Shown here: positions 46,257 to 57,497 of the stretch, one piece after another
How positions within the stretch are numbered: the stretch's first letter is position 1
Layout of the letters: each line of letters opens with the position of its first letter
Source: Leptolyngbya sp. FACHB-321
GTDB taxonomy: Bacteria; Cyanobacteriota; Cyanobacteriia; Leptolyngbyales; Leptolyngbyaceae
Direction: 5' to 3'
NCBI RefSeq assembly: GCF_014695975.1
Contig: NZ_JACJPI010000012.1
Span: 98,043-162,042, forward strand
Length of the DNA: 64,000 bases
Notes under the pieces: model-generated
What the model was told of the DNA's origin: nothing
Databases searched by the model: none
What the model saw: the letters and a program-made list of their open reading frames with translations, nothing else
Position numbers and translations under genes: made by a program

Positions 46257-48119
46257 ATGATCTTGCAAAGCATTAGACAACAGTTATCCAGCCTCAGAGT
46301 GGGGCAAAAGATTGGTCTAGGGTACGCTCTTGCTCTAGGCATTGCTGTGTCGGGCACAATTGCTGGCTTTGCCTTTGAGAATCATTGGCAGCAAATGACT
46401 GAACAACGAGAGACACACGCCCGCAACGAAGTGGAGCTTCTACAGCGTCTCCAATCGCGTGTGCTTCAAGCCCGAACCCATCAACAGCAGCTTATCCCTT
46501 TGGCGCAATACCCAGAAAAATTTCAGGATGAGTATGCTCACTTAGTGAAGCATAAAGCTGAAATTCAAGAGATTTGGGCTGAGCTTAAAGCATTTGTGGC
46601 GAAGTCTATGTCCTTACACGGTGAGGACCATCAAAAAGCGATGCCAGCTTTCTTGCAAACCTATGACCAGGTACCGCAGCTCTATGCGCAGGAAGTAGAA
46701 CGTCAAGTTGAACGAATTCGTAAGCTGAACCTTGCATCACCTACTGATGTTAAGCAAGCCCAAGCGCTCCTGTTGGCGTTTACAAATAGCAATTTGGCGC
46801 TGGAATTCGATGGCATCTCGGACGACCTTGTGGGTTTACTTGACGAGTCATACCAGGAGCTTCAGGAAGCAGCGCAGTCACGACGGCAAGCGGGCGAAGT
46901 TGCCCAGATCATTATGGTGGCAAGTATTGTCTTGTCCATTGCGATCGCTATCCTTTTGGCAATTTTGACTAGCCGAGCGATCTCTCAACCGATTGAAGCT
47001 TTGACTGATATTGCCCGACGCTCTACCGAGGAATCTAATTTCGACTTACAAGCAACGGTTAAGCAAGACGATGAGATTGGAACACTTGCCAAGTCGTTTA
47101 ACCAACTGATTCAATCGGTTAAGCAACTCCTACAGGAGCAACAGACAGCTAACGAACAGCTAGAAACCTATAGCCAAACGCTTGAATCTAGAGTTGAGGA
47201 AAGAACCCAAGAACTGAACGCTAAAACTACACAGTTGCAACAACTTTTAGAAGAACTACAGCGCACTCAGGTTCAGATGGTGCAAAGCGAAAAGATGTCT
47301 GCTTTGGGTCAAATGGTGGCAGGGGTTGCACATGAAATCAACAATCCGGTCAACTTCATTCACGGCAACCTTACCTATGTACAGGAATACGCCCACAATT
47401 TATTAGGTTTTGTGCAACTTTACCAGGAGTGCTACCCTGACCCAGTACCCGCAATCCAAGCAGAGGCAGAGGCGTTTGATCTTGAGTTTGTCCAAGCCGA
47501 TCTACCTAAGATGCTGGATTCGATGAAAATGGGCACCGATCGCATCCGTCAGATTGTCTTGTCACTCCGTAACTTCTCACGCATGGATGAAGCTGACTTC
47601 AAAGCAGTTGATTTGCATGAAGGCATTGATAGTACGTTGTTGATTTTGCAGCATCGCTTGAAAGATAGAGCAGAGCGTCCAGCGATTCAGGTAGTGCGTG
47701 AGTATGGCAATTTACCGCTAGTGGAATGCTATCCGGGGCAAATTAATCAGGCGCTGATGAATATTCTGGCAAATGCTATTGATGCGCTGGAGGAAGCCAA
47801 CGTCAAACGAACCTATCAAGAGATCAAGCAAAAGCCTAACCAGATTACCATTCAAACTTCCATCATCAATTCAGAGTGGATAAAGATCTCCATTGCTGAT
47901 AATGGCATGGGAATGCCTGAAGCTGTGTACAAACGTATTTTTGATCCATTCTTCACCACGAAAGCCGTCGGTAAGGGAACGGGAATGGGAATGCCAATTA
48001 GTTATCAAATTGTCACTGAGAAACATGGCGGCAAGTTAGATTGTTTCTCAATACTTGGTGAGGGAACAGAGTTTATCATTCAAATTCCTGTTAGACAGCA
48101 AATCCGTGCTGCTGCATAA
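46257..48119 (+). CDS. HAMP-containing sensor histidine kinase
   Basis: A 620-residue membrane kinase. One N-terminal membrane helix ([22 protein letters not shown]) is followed by a helical extracytoplasmic sensor (about 45-215), a second helix ([22 protein letters not shown]), HAMP (about 240-295) and a long coiled coil. HisKA has His359 in [17 protein letters not shown], a form very common in cyanobacteria, and HATPase_c (about 490-610) shows [18 protein letters not shown] and [10 protein letters not shown]. No regulator is immediately adjacent; the phosphorelay block begins 386 bases downstream on the same strand and may be the partner. Confidence 0.92.
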   Translation: MILQSIRQQLSSLRVGQKIGLGYALALGIAVSGTIAGFAFENHWQQMTEQRETHARNEVELLQRLQSRVLQARTHQQQLIPLAQYPEKFQDEYAHLVKHKAEIQEIWAELKAFVAKSMSLHGEDHQKAMPAFLQTYDQVPQLYAQEVERQVERIRKLNLASPTDVKQAQALLLAFTNSNLALEFDGISDDLVGLLDESYQELQEAAQSRRQAGEVAQIIMVASIVLSIAIAILLAILTSRAISQPIEALTDIARRSTEESNFDLQATVKQDDEIGTLAKSFNQLIQSVKQLLQEQQTANEQLETYSQTLESRVEERTQELNAKTTQLQQLLEELQRTQVQMVQSEKMSALGQMVAGVAHEINNPVNFIHGNLTYVQEYAHNLLGFVQLYQECYPDPVPAIQAEAEAFDLEFVQADLPKMLDSMKMGTDRIRQIVLSLRNFSRMDEADFKAVDLHEGIDSTLLILQHRLKDRAERPAIQVVREYGNLPLVECYPGQINQALMNILANAIDALEEANVKRTYQEIKQKPNQITIQTSIINSEWIKISIADNGMGMPEAVYKRIFDPFFTTKAVGKGTGMGMPISYQIVTEKHGGKLDCFSILGEGTEFIIQIPVRQQIRAAA

Positions 48120-48505
48120 TAAACTCAGGCACTTAAATGTCTTTTCTTGAAGGGCAGCACCCTTTTTCAAACGTTATTTGTGAAGAACAGAAATAACGCC
48201 TACAGATCGGTGAGATGCAGTTAAGCAGTCTTAGCCAACTTATACCGATTTTCTTCACACACCATAAAGCAAGCGTCTCCTGTCTGCGGCTTCGCCCTTA
48301 TAAAGAGGCTTGAGGGGAAGCAAGCACGGGAATCTCTAACCAGCACCTTTTGAATTGATATGACTATCAGCCATAGGTACATGGAGCGTTACCAGGAAGC
48401 AAGTGCAACGTTACCCGTGACCTTATAGCCTCTTAATACAGTAGCAATTAAGATGTAGGCAATGATACAAACGCTTATGCCCACTTACGGGAAGCACGAT
48501 CGCCT
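48120..48505. other. Intergenic region with weak terminator
   Basis: About 386 bases. At 48151-48165 AAGGG and CCCTT form a 5-bp hairpin with a T-run (CCCTTTTTC), a weak terminator for the kinase gene. The rest probably holds the promoter of the phosphorelay block; nothing else is recognised. Confidence 0.4.
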
Positions 48506-50383
48506 ATGAAAATCCTGCTGATTGAGGATGATCAGCCTACCAGTTCGGCATTAGTTGAACTGCTTACCGCCCAACACTATGCGGTAAACCTAGCAATGGA
48601 TGGGCAAACGGGGTTGGAGTTAGCCAGAGACTCTGCCTATGACTTGATTTTGCTGGGTGTGATGCTCCCCAACCTAGACGGCATTCGTGTCTGTCAGCAA
48701 CTTCGAGCAGACGGTTATCAGTGTCCCATCTTGCTGCTGTCAGCAAACGCTAGCAGTGGCGATCGCATTATTGGGTTAGAGGCAGGAGCCGATGACTATG
48801 TTGTCAAGCCCTTTGATCCGCCAGAGCTAATAGCGCGCATACGTGCCTTGTTGCGGCGAGAACGTGCCTCTGCCGACTCGGTCTTGACCTGGGAAACAGT
48901 GCAGTTTGATACGGTCACTAGCGAAGTCACCTGTAACGGTCAACCGTTACGGCTCACCCACAAAGAATATGGTCTGTTAGAGCTTTTTTTGCTCAACCCC
49001 AAACGCATCTTTAGCCGCAGTGCCATTCTCGATCGCCTGTGGGATTTTGCTGAACCGCCCGGAGAGGAAACCGTCAGCACGCACATTAAATGCCTGCGCC
49101 AAAAACTGAAAGCGGCAGGTGCCTCCGATTTAATTGAGACGGTTTACGGGTTAGGGTATCGGCTCCGAACGCCTGCTCAGGCGGCAGAAACCCCCGTTTT
49201 AGCTCTTGGCAAGCAAAAGCGGGAAGCAGCGGCGAGTCAGAGGGCAGCAACAACGACTGCCAGAGTTTGGGAAAAGTATCGAGACAATATTCTGGCGCAG
49301 GTAACGGTTTTAGAAACGGCAGCACGTGCCTTGACGGCAGGGCAATTGACCCCATCACAGCAACAGCACGCCCAGCAAGAGGCGCATAAATTAGCCGGAT
49401 CGCTGGGCATTTTTGGCTTTATGGCAGGGTCGCATCTGGCACGGGAGTTAGAGGCGTTGCTGCAACTGGAGACAAGGTTGGAAGCAGCACAGGTGCAGCA
49501 CGTCTCGCAGCTGGTGGCATCGTTGCAGCAAGTGCTGGCTCAGGCACAGGCAACGGCTACCATGCCAGAGACTAATGCCTACGCTCCTTCTCTGCTGATT
49601 ATTGATGATGATCTACTGTTGGCAGAACGGGTCAGGATTGAGGCGATCGCCTGGGGGCTTCGGGTTGAACTGGCGACTGATTTGGCAGTTGCCCGCAAAG
49701 CGATCGCCCAGGTGCCTCCAGATGCAATTTTGCTGGATTTGAACTTTCCGGGTGCCGACAATGGGTTTACGTTGCTGCGGGAGTTGATGCAGCGATCGCC
49801 ACCCATTCCAGTGTTAGCGTTTACTGGGCAGGGCGATTTGGCTAGTCGTCTGGCAGTAGTGCGGCTAGGAGGCTGCGTCTTTTTGCAAAAACCGTTACCG
49901 ACCTATGAAATTCTCAAAGCTGTGACCAACGTATTACGGCAAACCCAAGTGCAGCACCACAATCGCGTGCTGGTAGTGGATGATGATGGCGCGATCGCTG
50001 CTAACCTGGCGCATTTGTTGCAGCCCTTTGGTGTAGAAGTGACTGGACTGAGTGACCCCCACCAGTTTTGGGAAATATTAACGGCAACTATGCCAAACCT
50101 GCTGTTGTTAGACTTAGAAATGCCTGGTTTTAATGGCGTGGATTTGTGTCAGGCAGTGCGGAGTGACCCTAAGTGGCAGCAGTTAACGATTTTATTTCTG
50201 TCTACTCATACAGAAGCGGCAATCGTCGATCGTGCCTTTACCGCTGGCGCTGATGACTACCTCTTTAAAGCGATGGCAGCAACGGAACTGGCGACCCGCA
50301 TTATTCATCGGCTTAAACGAAGTGGGTTCCAGCCTACTGCCAGTCCTTCAAGCCAACTAGCAGACAAGGGTCAGGCGACGTAG
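48506..50383 (+). CDS. Multidomain regulator: REC(degenerate)-wHTH-HPt-REC-REC
   Basis: A 625-residue regulator. REC1 (1-118) has the acidic pocket (IEDDQPTSS) and Lys (DDYVVKPFDPPEL) but Gly51 where the acceptor Asp should be (LILLGVMLPNLDG). A winged helix of OmpR type spans about 130-225 (HKEYGLLELFLLNP, TVSTHIKCLRQKLK). An HPt domain (about 255-340) has His294 in QEAHKLAGSLGIFGF. REC2 (about 358-475) has Asp411 (AILLDLNFPG) and REC3 (about 485-605) has Asp536 (LLLLDLEMPGFNG). It is the first of five genes and, with both HPt and DNA-binding domains, is probably the relay hub. DNA binding would not be controlled by REC1 in the usual way. Ten bases separate it from the next kinase. Confidence 0.92.
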   Translation: MKILLIEDDQPTSSALVELLTAQHYAVNLAMDGQTGLELARDSAYDLILLGVMLPNLDGIRVCQQLRADGYQCPILLLSANASSGDRIIGLEAGADDYVVKPFDPPELIARIRALLRRERASADSVLTWETVQFDTVTSEVTCNGQPLRLTHKEYGLLELFLLNPKRIFSRSAILDRLWDFAEPPGEETVSTHIKCLRQKLKAAGASDLIETVYGLGYRLRTPAQAAETPVLALGKQKREAAASQRAATTTARVWEKYRDNILAQVTVLETAARALTAGQLTPSQQQHAQQEAHKLAGSLGIFGFMAGSHLARELEALLQLETRLEAAQVQHVSQLVASLQQVLAQAQATATMPETNAYAPSLLIIDDDLLLAERVRIEAIAWGLRVELATDLAVARKAIAQVPPDAILLDLNFPGADNGFTLLRELMQRSPPIPVLAFTGQGDLASRLAVVRLGGCVFLQKPLPTYEILKAVTNVLRQTQVQHHNRVLVVDDDGAIAANLAHLLQPFGVEVTGLSDPHQFWEILTATMPNLLLLDLEMPGFNGVDLCQAVRSDPKWQQLTILFLSTHTEAAIVDRAFTAGADDYLFKAMAATELATRIIHRLKRSGFQPTASPSSQLADKGQAT

Positions 50384-50392
50384 AGGCAAAAA

Positions 50393-53300
50393 GTGTCAAG
50401 CTTAAGCGGTGATCTTCAAGGAGTTTTTGTGAGCAGCACAGTCGATCGTCGAGTGATCACGTATGGAGTGGCAGTAGGCGCGACCGCGATCGCCCTCTTG
50501 CTCACCCTCTGGCTAAAACCCTTTTTGAGCCAAACGATTGCTGCCTTTTTTTACCTGGCTGTGCTGGTTTCATGCTGGTTTGGTGGGGTTCGACCAGGCA
50601 TCGTCACAACGATTCTGGCGGCTCTGTCCCTTAGCTGTTTTTTGCTGCCACCGCTAGATCAACTATCAGTAAGGGGCTCTAGCGCTTTCGTTAGCTTAGG
50701 CGTTTTTATCACCGTTGCCTCGTTAATTAATTTGCTGACTAACCTTCAACGGACGAACCAACGCAAGCTCGACCAACTGAATCACCAGTTGCAGGAAGCA
50801 AACGTGCAAGCACTGCGAACAGCATTAGCGGCTGCCTGCGTCGGAACGTGGCATTGGAATTTGGTAACGGGGGACATTACTTGGTCGCCAGAGCATGAAC
50901 AGTTGTTTGGTCTCGAACCTGGCACCTTTGATGGGCGGTATGAAACCTTTAATGAGCGAGTGCATCCCGACGATCGTGTTAGCGTTACTGATGCTGTGCA
51001 ACAAGCGCTAGAGCAGCACACTGCTTATCACCTTGAGTATCGGGTCGTCTGGGCAGATGGTAGCGTGCGTTGGGTTGAAGGTAGAGGAGAGGCAGTTTAT
51101 GACGCAGCCAATCAACCCGTGCAGATGAGTGGCACGATCGTAGACATTACCGCTCGTAAACAAGACCAAGCAGCTCGAGAAAGAAGCGAGCAACATCTGC
51201 GTGCCATCTTTGAGGCAGAACCAGAGTGCGTCAAGGTGATTACGGCAGACGGCATCTTGCAAGCTATGAATCCGGCGGGACTGGCGATGCTTGAAGTCGA
51301 TCACCTGGATCAGGTGATCGGGCAAAATGTCTGTCCCTTAATCGAACCGTCGTTTCGACAGGCGTTTCTAGCCTTTACTCAGCAGGTTACGCAGGGGCAG
51401 CCAGGAGTCTTAGAGTTTGAAATCATCGGGCTGAAGGGCACCCATCGCTGGTTAGAATCCCATGCTGTGCCGCTGAACTTTCAAGATGAGGCGGGCACTC
51501 AGGTGCTTGCTATCACACGGGATGTTACCGATCGCAAACGGATTGCAACCGCGTTGCAACAAGCAAACCAAACGTTAGAGCAGCAGGTACAGGAACGCAC
51601 TGCTGAACTCAAGCACCGGGCAGACGAAGTTCAAGATCTCTACGATAAAGCCCCCTGTGGCTATCATTCCCTTGATGCCGAGGGGCGCTTTGTCCGCATC
51701 AACGACATTGAGTTGCAATGGCTGGGCTATGAGCGCCACGAAATTTTAGGCAAACTGTTTTCTGAGCTACTGACTTCCCCTAGCGTACAGACGTTTCAGG
51801 AACATTTTTCTAAGTTTAAGGAAGTGGGTTGGGTTCGCAACCTGGAGTTTGAACTGATCTGTAAAGATGGATCACTCCTATCGGTCAACTTGAACTCCAC
51901 AGCAATTTACGACGAGTCCGGCAATTACGTGATGAGCCGCTCGACCCTGTTTGATACTCGCGATCGCAAGCGCACTGAGGCAGCCTTAACCGCCTCTCAG
52001 GCAAGATTTGCTGGCATTGTAGAGATTGCGAATGATGCCATTATCTCAATTGATGCACAGCAACAAATCACCTTATTTAACAAAGGAGCCGAGAAGATTT
52101 TTGGCTACGCAGCGGCAGAAGTCTTGGGTCAACCGTTGAGCCTTCTTTTACCAGAACGCTTTGCCCAAAGCCATCCGCGTCATATCAGCGGTTTTACGCA
52201 AGCACCTGAAATTGCTCGACAAATGGGAGAGCGCAGCGAGCTTTCCGGTCTCCGTAAAGACGGCAGTGAGTTTCCTGCTGAAGCCTCAATTTCTCGCTTG
52301 ACGCTGGGCAACGAACGAATTTTTACAGCTATTCTGCGAGACATTAGCGATCGCAAGCAAGCCGAAGCCGCTCAAGCCCGTCTGGCTGCCATTGTTGCCT
52401 CCTCGCAGGATGCCATTATCAGCAAAACGCTGGATGGTGTGATCGTAAGCTGGAACGCCAGCGCCGAGAAACTGTTTGGCTACTCAGCCACAGAGGCGAT
52501 CGGTCAGTACATTGGGCTGATCATTCCCTCAGACCGACTGGGTGAAGAAGTGCGGCTCTTAACTCAGATCCGCCGGGGCGATTTGATTCAGCAATACGAA
52601 ACTGTTCGACAGCGCAAAGACGGCACGCTGATTGATATTGCGCTCACTCTTTCGCCCGTAAGAGATGCTAAAGGCACCATTGTCGGTGCTTCCAAAATTG
52701 CTCGCGACATCACTGAGCAACGTGCCTTAGACCGCATGAAAACCGAATTTATCTCCATTGTCAGTCACGAACTCCGCACGCCTCTCACTGCTATTCGCGG
52801 CTCTCTAGGCTTGATTTTGCGGGGAGTTTACGACAAAAAACCTGACAAAAAACACCGCATGATTGAAATTGCTGCTCAACAGAGCGATCGCCTCGTGCGC
52901 TTAGTCAACGACATTCTCGATTTGCAACGGCTAGAATCCGGCAAAATGAAGCTCTCTCTGCAAGCTTGCGATGCTGCTGCCTTGATGCAGCAAGCCGCTG
53001 ACACAATGCGCGCCTATGCCGAAGAACACCACATCCAACTTAACGTCACGCCCCTGTCTGCCTCCGTGTGGGCAGCCCCCGATACCATTATCCAGATCCT
53101 CACTAACTTGTTAAGCAACGCCATCAAATTCTCACCGGCAGGCGGGCAAATTTGGTTAAGCGCAGAGCCACAGCTTCAAGTTGAGGGCACAGGAAAGAAA
53201 GAAGCACCCGCTTGCCCCTCCGTTCGCTTCGCTGTCAAAGATCTAGGTCGCGGTATTCCTTCAGACAAGCTAGAGACCGTTTTTGAACGCTTTCAGCAAG

Positions 53301-53500
53301 TCGATGCGTCCGACTCTCGTGACAAAGGCGGCACTGGACTCGGCTTGGCGATCTGTCGCAAAATGATCGAGCAGCATGGTGGATGCATCTGGGTCGAGAG
53401 CCGTTTAGGGGAAGGAAGTACGTTTTACTTCACATTGCCGATGGTGGATGAGGACGCAAGAGTAAAGGGAACAGAATGTCAGCCAAACGTATACTTGTAA
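50393..53500 (+). CDS. Multi-PAS sensor histidine kinase, GTG start
   Basis: A 1035-residue kinase starting with GTG at 50393, which has a well-placed GAGG. The N-terminus has three or four hydrophobic helices like a DUF4118 module ([35 protein letters not shown]). At least five PAS domains follow, about 140-265, 270-385, 410-530, 535-655 and 660-775. HisKA has His792 ([16 protein letters not shown]) and HATPase_c covers about 900-1025 ([27 protein letters not shown]). It overlaps the next receiver gene by 25 bases, which suggests translational coupling, and follows the multidomain regulator by 10 bases. Confidence 0.92.
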   Translation: MSSLSGDLQGVFVSSTVDRRVITYGVAVGATAIALLLTLWLKPFLSQTIAAFFYLAVLVSCWFGGVRPGIVTTILAALSLSCFLLPPLDQLSVRGSSAFVSLGVFITVASLINLLTNLQRTNQRKLDQLNHQLQEANVQALRTALAAACVGTWHWNLVTGDITWSPEHEQLFGLEPGTFDGRYETFNERVHPDDRVSVTDAVQQALEQHTAYHLEYRVVWADGSVRWVEGRGEAVYDAANQPVQMSGTIVDITARKQDQAARERSEQHLRAIFEAEPECVKVITADGILQAMNPAGLAMLEVDHLDQVIGQNVCPLIEPSFRQAFLAFTQQVTQGQPGVLEFEIIGLKGTHRWLESHAVPLNFQDEAGTQVLAITRDVTDRKRIATALQQANQTLEQQVQERTAELKHRADEVQDLYDKAPCGYHSLDAEGRFVRINDIELQWLGYERHEILGKLFSELLTSPSVQTFQEHFSKFKEVGWVRNLEFELICKDGSLLSVNLNSTAIYDESGNYVMSRSTLFDTRDRKRTEAALTASQARFAGIVEIANDAIISIDAQQQITLFNKGAEKIFGYAAAEVLGQPLSLLLPERFAQSHPRHISGFTQAPEIARQMGERSELSGLRKDGSEFPAEASISRLTLGNERIFTAILRDISDRKQAEAAQARLAAIVASSQDAIISKTLDGVIVSWNASAEKLFGYSATEAIGQYIGLIIPSDRLGEEVRLLTQIRRGDLIQQYETVRQRKDGTLIDIALTLSPVRDAKGTIVGASKIARDITEQRALDRMKTEFISIVSHELRTPLTAIRGSLGLILRGVYDKKPDKKHRMIEIAAQQSDRLVRLVNDILDLQRLESGKMKLSLQACDAAALMQQAADTMRAYAEEHHIQLNVTPLSASVWAAPDTIIQILTNLLSNAIKFSPAGGQIWLSAEPQLQVEGTGKKEAPACPSVRFAVKDLGRGIPSDKLETVFERFQQVDASDSRDKGGTGLGLAICRKMIEQHGGCIWVESRLGEGSTFYFTLPMVDEDARVKGTECQPNVYL

Positions 53501-53856
53501 TCGACGATGAAGCAGTTATTCTAGAAGTCATTCAAGGCTGCCTGGAAGAATTGGGAGACATGGAAGTCTTGATGGCAGCATCAGGTATTGAGGGCTTGCA
53601 GATCGCTCAGACTGCCTTGCCAGACGGAATTTTGTTAGATGTTTCGATGCCGGGTATGGATGGGTTCACGGTGCTGCGGCAGTTGCAAGAAAATACCGTG
53701 ACGCAAAAGATTCCTGTGGTGCTGCTGACTGCCAGAGTGCAACCAGAAGACCGCGCAGCGTTTGCTCAAACAGGCGTGGCGGGGGTCATTTTGAAACCGT
53801 TTGACCCGATCGCCCTCGTCGATCAGGTAACAGACGTTTTTGGGTGGACGGTATAA
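53476..53856 (+). CDS. Stand-alone receiver protein
   Basis: A 126-residue CheY-like receiver: [14 protein letters not shown] (acidic pocket), [19 protein letters not shown] (acceptor Asp), IPVVLLTAR and [15 protein letters not shown] (Lys). It begins inside the last 25 bases of the PAS kinase gene, the mark of translational coupling. No output domain exists, so it works by protein contact or phosphotransfer. Confidence 0.93.
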   Translation: MSAKRILVIDDEAVILEVIQGCLEELGDMEVLMAASGIEGLQIAQTALPDGILLDVSMPGMDGFTVLRQLQENTVTQKIPVVLLTARVQPEDRAAFAQTGVAGVILKPFDPIALVDQVTDVFGWTV

Positions 53857-53926
53857 ATTAAGAAACTTCAAACTTTCCTCAAACTCTTCCTCTAGGGTGA
53901 AGACAACTCAGCCCCGGAGAAGACGT

Positions 53927-54328
53927 GTGTCCACCAAACAAATCCTAGTCATTGACGATGAAGCCGCCATACAGGAAGTGGTTCAAAGCTGCTTTGAGGA
54001 TCTGGCAGGGTGGACAGTGATCACGGCTAGTTCTGGTCGGGCAGGTTTTGCCGAAGCCCTCACAGCAAAACCAGATGCGATCGTACTAGACGTGCTGATG
54101 GCAGATGTAGATGGTCTTACACTTCTCCGACAGCTTAAAGCGAATCCTGCAACTGAGGCAATTCCGGTTGTTCTGCTAACGATCGCAACAGACTTTGCAG
54201 ACCCAAAGAGCTGTGAAGCACTGGGCGCCGTAGGCGCGATCGCCAAACCCTTCGATCCCTTTAGCTTGGTCGAGCAAGTAGCAGGCTTTTTGGGATGGGC
54301 AGTAGGACAACGAGAGGAAAGCCCATGA
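53927..54328 (+). CDS. Stand-alone receiver protein, GTG start
   Basis: A receiver of about 133 residues. The frame is open from a TTG at 53840 but the family begins at the GTG at 53927 (then [13 protein letters not shown]), which has a GGAG upstream. Asp acceptor in [17 protein letters not shown], Thr in VVLLTIA and Lys in [15 protein letters not shown] are present. It is similar to the preceding receiver (shared C-terminus FDP..LV.QV..FGW), so the two are likely tandem duplicates. It ends 55 bases before the hybrid kinase. Confidence 0.88.
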   Translation: MSTKQILVIDDEAAIQEVVQSCFEDLAGWTVITASSGRAGFAEALTAKPDAIVLDVLMADVDGLTLLRQLKANPATEAIPVVLLTIATDFADPKSCEALGAVGAIAKPFDPFSLVEQVAGFLGWAVGQREESP

Positions 54329-54383
54329 ACTGACCGTCTACAAAGCCAAGAATTTTCAACACGACTATCAACTGAGGGCAAGT

Positions 54384-57323
54384 ATGAGCCAACAAACGAT
54401 CGAAACTGCGTATGAAACCAGCCGCTTAAAGGCACTCCACCAATATTGCATCCTGGATACAGCACCTGAAGCTGCCTTTGACGATGTGACCCAGTTAGCT
54501 GCCCAAATTTGCGGCACTCCGATCGCGCTCGTTTCTCTACTCGACCACGATCGACAATGGTTCAAGTCAAAAATTGGCTTGGCGGTTTCAGAGACGCCCC
54601 GCACGCTTGCCTTCTGCCACCACACAATTTTGCAAGCTGAACCTCTAATTGTGCAGGATGCACTGACGGACGAACGCTTTGCTAATAATTCTTTGGTAAC
54701 AGGCGACCCCAAAATTCGGTTTTATGCCGGCATCCCTTTAACCACTCCAGACAGCTATCGCATCGGCACGCTCTGCGTTATCGATCGCAGACCGCGGCAA
54801 CTTAGCCCTGAACAGATTCGGGCACTGCAAGCCCTTAGCCGTCAGGTCGTCAGCCAACTGGAGTTACGCCGCAATCTAGCAGCACGGCAAGAAAGCGAAC
54901 GCCGTTTAGCTACGCTCATGGACAATCTACCCGGTTATGTTTACCAGGTTGCTAATGAGCCAGATTATAGGGCTGAGTTTATTAGTGAGGGTGTGTTTGC
55001 GGTAACGGGCTATCACCAAGCAGAGTATCTAGTTGATCGCACCATTGCCTACGGGCAAAACATCCATCCCCACGATCGCACCCTTGTTTGGGAACAGGTG
55101 CAGCAAGCCGTAAAACTGCGGCAACCCTACGAATGTGAGTATCGCATCATTACTCAAAGGGGCACCGAGCGATGGGTTTGGGAACGAGGACGTGGCATTT
55201 ATACAGATAACGGTGCCCTGTTACGGTTGGAAGGCTTTGTCACCGATATTAGCGATCGCAAAGCGGCTGAAACCCGCCTAGAGCAGAAAGCACAGCAAGA
55301 AAAGCTCATTCGAGTAGTGACGGAACACATTCGTCAATCCCTTGACCTCAACGAGATCCTAACTACCACCGTTACCGACGTCCGTCAGGTACTGCAAGCA
55401 GATCGGGTATTGCTTTTTCAGCTAGAGCCAGATGGTTCAGGATATGTGGTACAAGAGTCAGTCGATCCCAACTGGGAGGCACTTCTGGGACACAATTTGG
55501 CTGATCCCTGTTTCCAAGCCAACTATATTCAGAAATATTTTGAGGGACGAGCCAGTGCCGTTGCCGATATTCATGACGGTAGCATCCATCCCTGCTATGC
55601 CGAGTTCCTTGAACAGTTGGGTGTGCAAGCAAATCTGGTAGTGCCCATTATTCAAACTGGGCATCTATGGGGCTTGTTAATTGCTCATCAATGCGCCCAG
55701 CCGCGCCAGTGGTCTGAGGAAGAAATCCAATTGCTCAAACAACTTGCAGACCAGGTGGCGATCGCGATCCATCAGGCATCCCTCTATCAACAAGTGCAAA
55801 CGCAACTGACCGAACGGATGCAAGCAGAAGCAAAAAATCAAGATCAGGCAATGCTGCTCGATGTGGCAACCGATGCGATCGTCGTGCGAGATCTTAACCA
55901 TCAGATTACCTTCTGGAATCAAGGCGCAGCTAGGTTATACGGCTGGTCAGCAGAGGAAGTTTGTGGCAAAGCGGCGGCTGACCTCTTGTACCGAGAGGCT
56001 CCCTCCAACCTGACAGAAATCTACCAGACCGTTCTTGTTACCGGACAATGGCAGGGCGAACTTACACAATTAACGAAGACGCAAACAGAAGTGACTGTTG
56101 CCAGCCGTTGGACGTTGGTACGACACCCTAACGGACAGCCCAAAGCTTTTTTGATTGTAAACACCGACATCACACAGAAAAAGTTGCTGGAACGACAGTT
56201 TCTCCGCACTCAACGTCTAGAAAGCATTGGCACTCTGGCGGGTGGTATTGCCCACGACTTAAACAATGTGTTGGCACCCATTTTGATGGCAGTGCCCCTA
56301 TTAGAAATGCAGCCTGAAAGTGCAAAACGCCAGAAATGGCTGAATGTGATTGAAACTAGCGCCAGACGGGGAGCCAGTTTGGTAAAGCAAGTATTAAGCT
56401 TTGCACGCGGCAGCGAAGGTGAACAATCGCTGTTAGAAGTGAAACACCTGATTAACGAAATTAAACAAATTGCTGAGGAGACTTTTCCGAAAGCAATCAA
56501 TGTCATAACCTATATACCAAATGATTTATGGATGGTTTGGAGCGATGTCACCCAACTGCACCAGATTCTTATGAACCTTTGTGTGAACGCTCGTGATGCC
56601 ATGCCCAATGGTGGCATCCTGCAAATCACGGCTGAAAACACGGAGCTAGACGAAAGCACGGCGAACCTACACCTCGGTGCTCGTGCAGGTTCCTATATTG
56701 TGATCACAGTAGCTGATACGGGTACTGGCATCGCTGCTCATATTATCGATCGCATCTTTGACCCTTTCTTCACCACCAAAAAAATTGGTCAAGGTACAGG
56801 TTTGGGGTTATCAACTGTGATGACCATTATCAACAGCCATCATGGTTTTATGACTGTCTCTAGCCAAGTGGGAGACGGCACTAAGTTCAAAGTGTATCTG
56901 CCAGCGTTACAAAGCAGCGAGGCTCAGACACCCACATCGTCAGAAATTTCTGATGGAGCGGGAGCATGGCTTTTGCTAGCGGATGATGAAGCGGCAATTC
57001 GGGAGTCAACCAAAACAACGCTGGAAGCCTATGGCTATCGCGTTCTCACTGCAAGCAATGGCATTGAAGCGATCGCTCTTTACACTCGGCATCAAGCGTC
57101 TATTCGTTTAGCGCTCATGAACATTATGATGCCGACAATGGATGGTCCTACTGCTATTCGTACCCTACAAGCCATTAATCCTAAGCTGAAGATTGTCGCA
57201 ACCAGTGGATTAACCACCAATGAAGCATTAGCAGAAATGGATATTCGAGTTGATCACTTCTTAATGAAACCCTTTACTGCCCCAGAGTTATTGCTTGCCC
57301 TGCATCAGACGCTTCAAACTTGA
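54384..57323 (+). CDS. Hybrid kinase GAF-PAS-DXCF GAF-PAS-HisKA-HATPase-REC(degenerate)
   Basis: A 979-residue soluble hybrid kinase without membrane helices. GAF1 (about 15-165) opens [21 protein letters not shown] about 175-300; GAF2 (about 310-470) has DPCF (Cys376) and, 28 residues later, Cys404-Tyr405 in HPCYAEFL, the two-Cys layout of DXCF cyanobacteriochromes; then PAS about 480-605. HisKA has His624 ([15 protein letters not shown]), HATPase_c is about 720-835 ([21 protein letters not shown]), and a C-terminal receiver (860-979) has Asn913 where Asp is expected ([13 protein letters not shown]), with the acidic pocket and Lys kept. It ends the five-gene block. Light-sensing is a hypothesis. 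Confidence 0.92.
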   Translation: MSQQTIETAYETSRLKALHQYCILDTAPEAAFDDVTQLAAQICGTPIALVSLLDHDRQWFKSKIGLAVSETPRTLAFCHHTILQAEPLIVQDALTDERFANNSLVTGDPKIRFYAGIPLTTPDSYRIGTLCVIDRRPRQLSPEQIRALQALSRQVVSQLELRRNLAARQESERRLATLMDNLPGYVYQVANEPDYRAEFISEGVFAVTGYHQAEYLVDRTIAYGQNIHPHDRTLVWEQVQQAVKLRQPYECEYRIITQRGTERWVWERGRGIYTDNGALLRLEGFVTDISDRKAAETRLEQKAQQEKLIRVVTEHIRQSLDLNEILTTTVTDVRQVLQADRVLLFQLEPDGSGYVVQESVDPNWEALLGHNLADPCFQANYIQKYFEGRASAVADIHDGSIHPCYAEFLEQLGVQANLVVPIIQTGHLWGLLIAHQCAQPRQWSEEEIQLLKQLADQVAIAIHQASLYQQVQTQLTERMQAEAKNQDQAMLLDVATDAIVVRDLNHQITFWNQGAARLYGWSAEEVCGKAAADLLYREAPSNLTEIYQTVLVTGQWQGELTQLTKTQTEVTVASRWTLVRHPNGQPKAFLIVNTDITQKKLLERQFLRTQRLESIGTLAGGIAHDLNNVLAPILMAVPLLEMQPESAKRQKWLNVIETSARRGASLVKQVLSFARGSEGEQSLLEVKHLINEIKQIAEETFPKAINVITYIPNDLWMVWSDVTQLHQILMNLCVNARDAMPNGGILQITAENTELDESTANLHLGARAGSYIVITVADTGTGIAAHIIDRIFDPFFTTKKIGQGTGLGLSTVMTIINSHHGFMTVSSQVGDGTKFKVYLPALQSSEAQTPTSSEISDGAGAWLLLADDEAAIRESTKTTLEAYGYRVLTASNGIEAIALYTRHQASIRLALMNIMMPTMDGPTAIRTLQAINPKLKIVATSGLTTNEALAEMDIRVDHFLMKPFTAPELLLALHQTLQT

Positions 57324-57338
57324 AACCAAAACTGCTGA

Positions 57339-57369
57339 ATGATGGTTTACAAAGATTAAAAACCATCAT
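57339..57369 (+). terminator. 10-bp perfect hairpin after the hybrid kinase
   Basis: ATGATGGTTT (57339-57348) and AAACCATCAT (57360-57369) pair exactly with an 11-base loop, 15 bases beyond the kinase stop. There is no T-run, so it may be a weak terminator or RNA 3' stabiliser. Confidence 0.5.
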
Positions 57370-57497
57370 CTAATGTATCGTTTCACCCTGCTTCAAATTT
57401 TCTTCAAAATCTTTCTCTACGTTGAACATGATCGAGAAGTGGTTGCACCGAGCGTTCGCTGTTTCTCCCTACATCGTATTGATTAGATTCTCTCATC

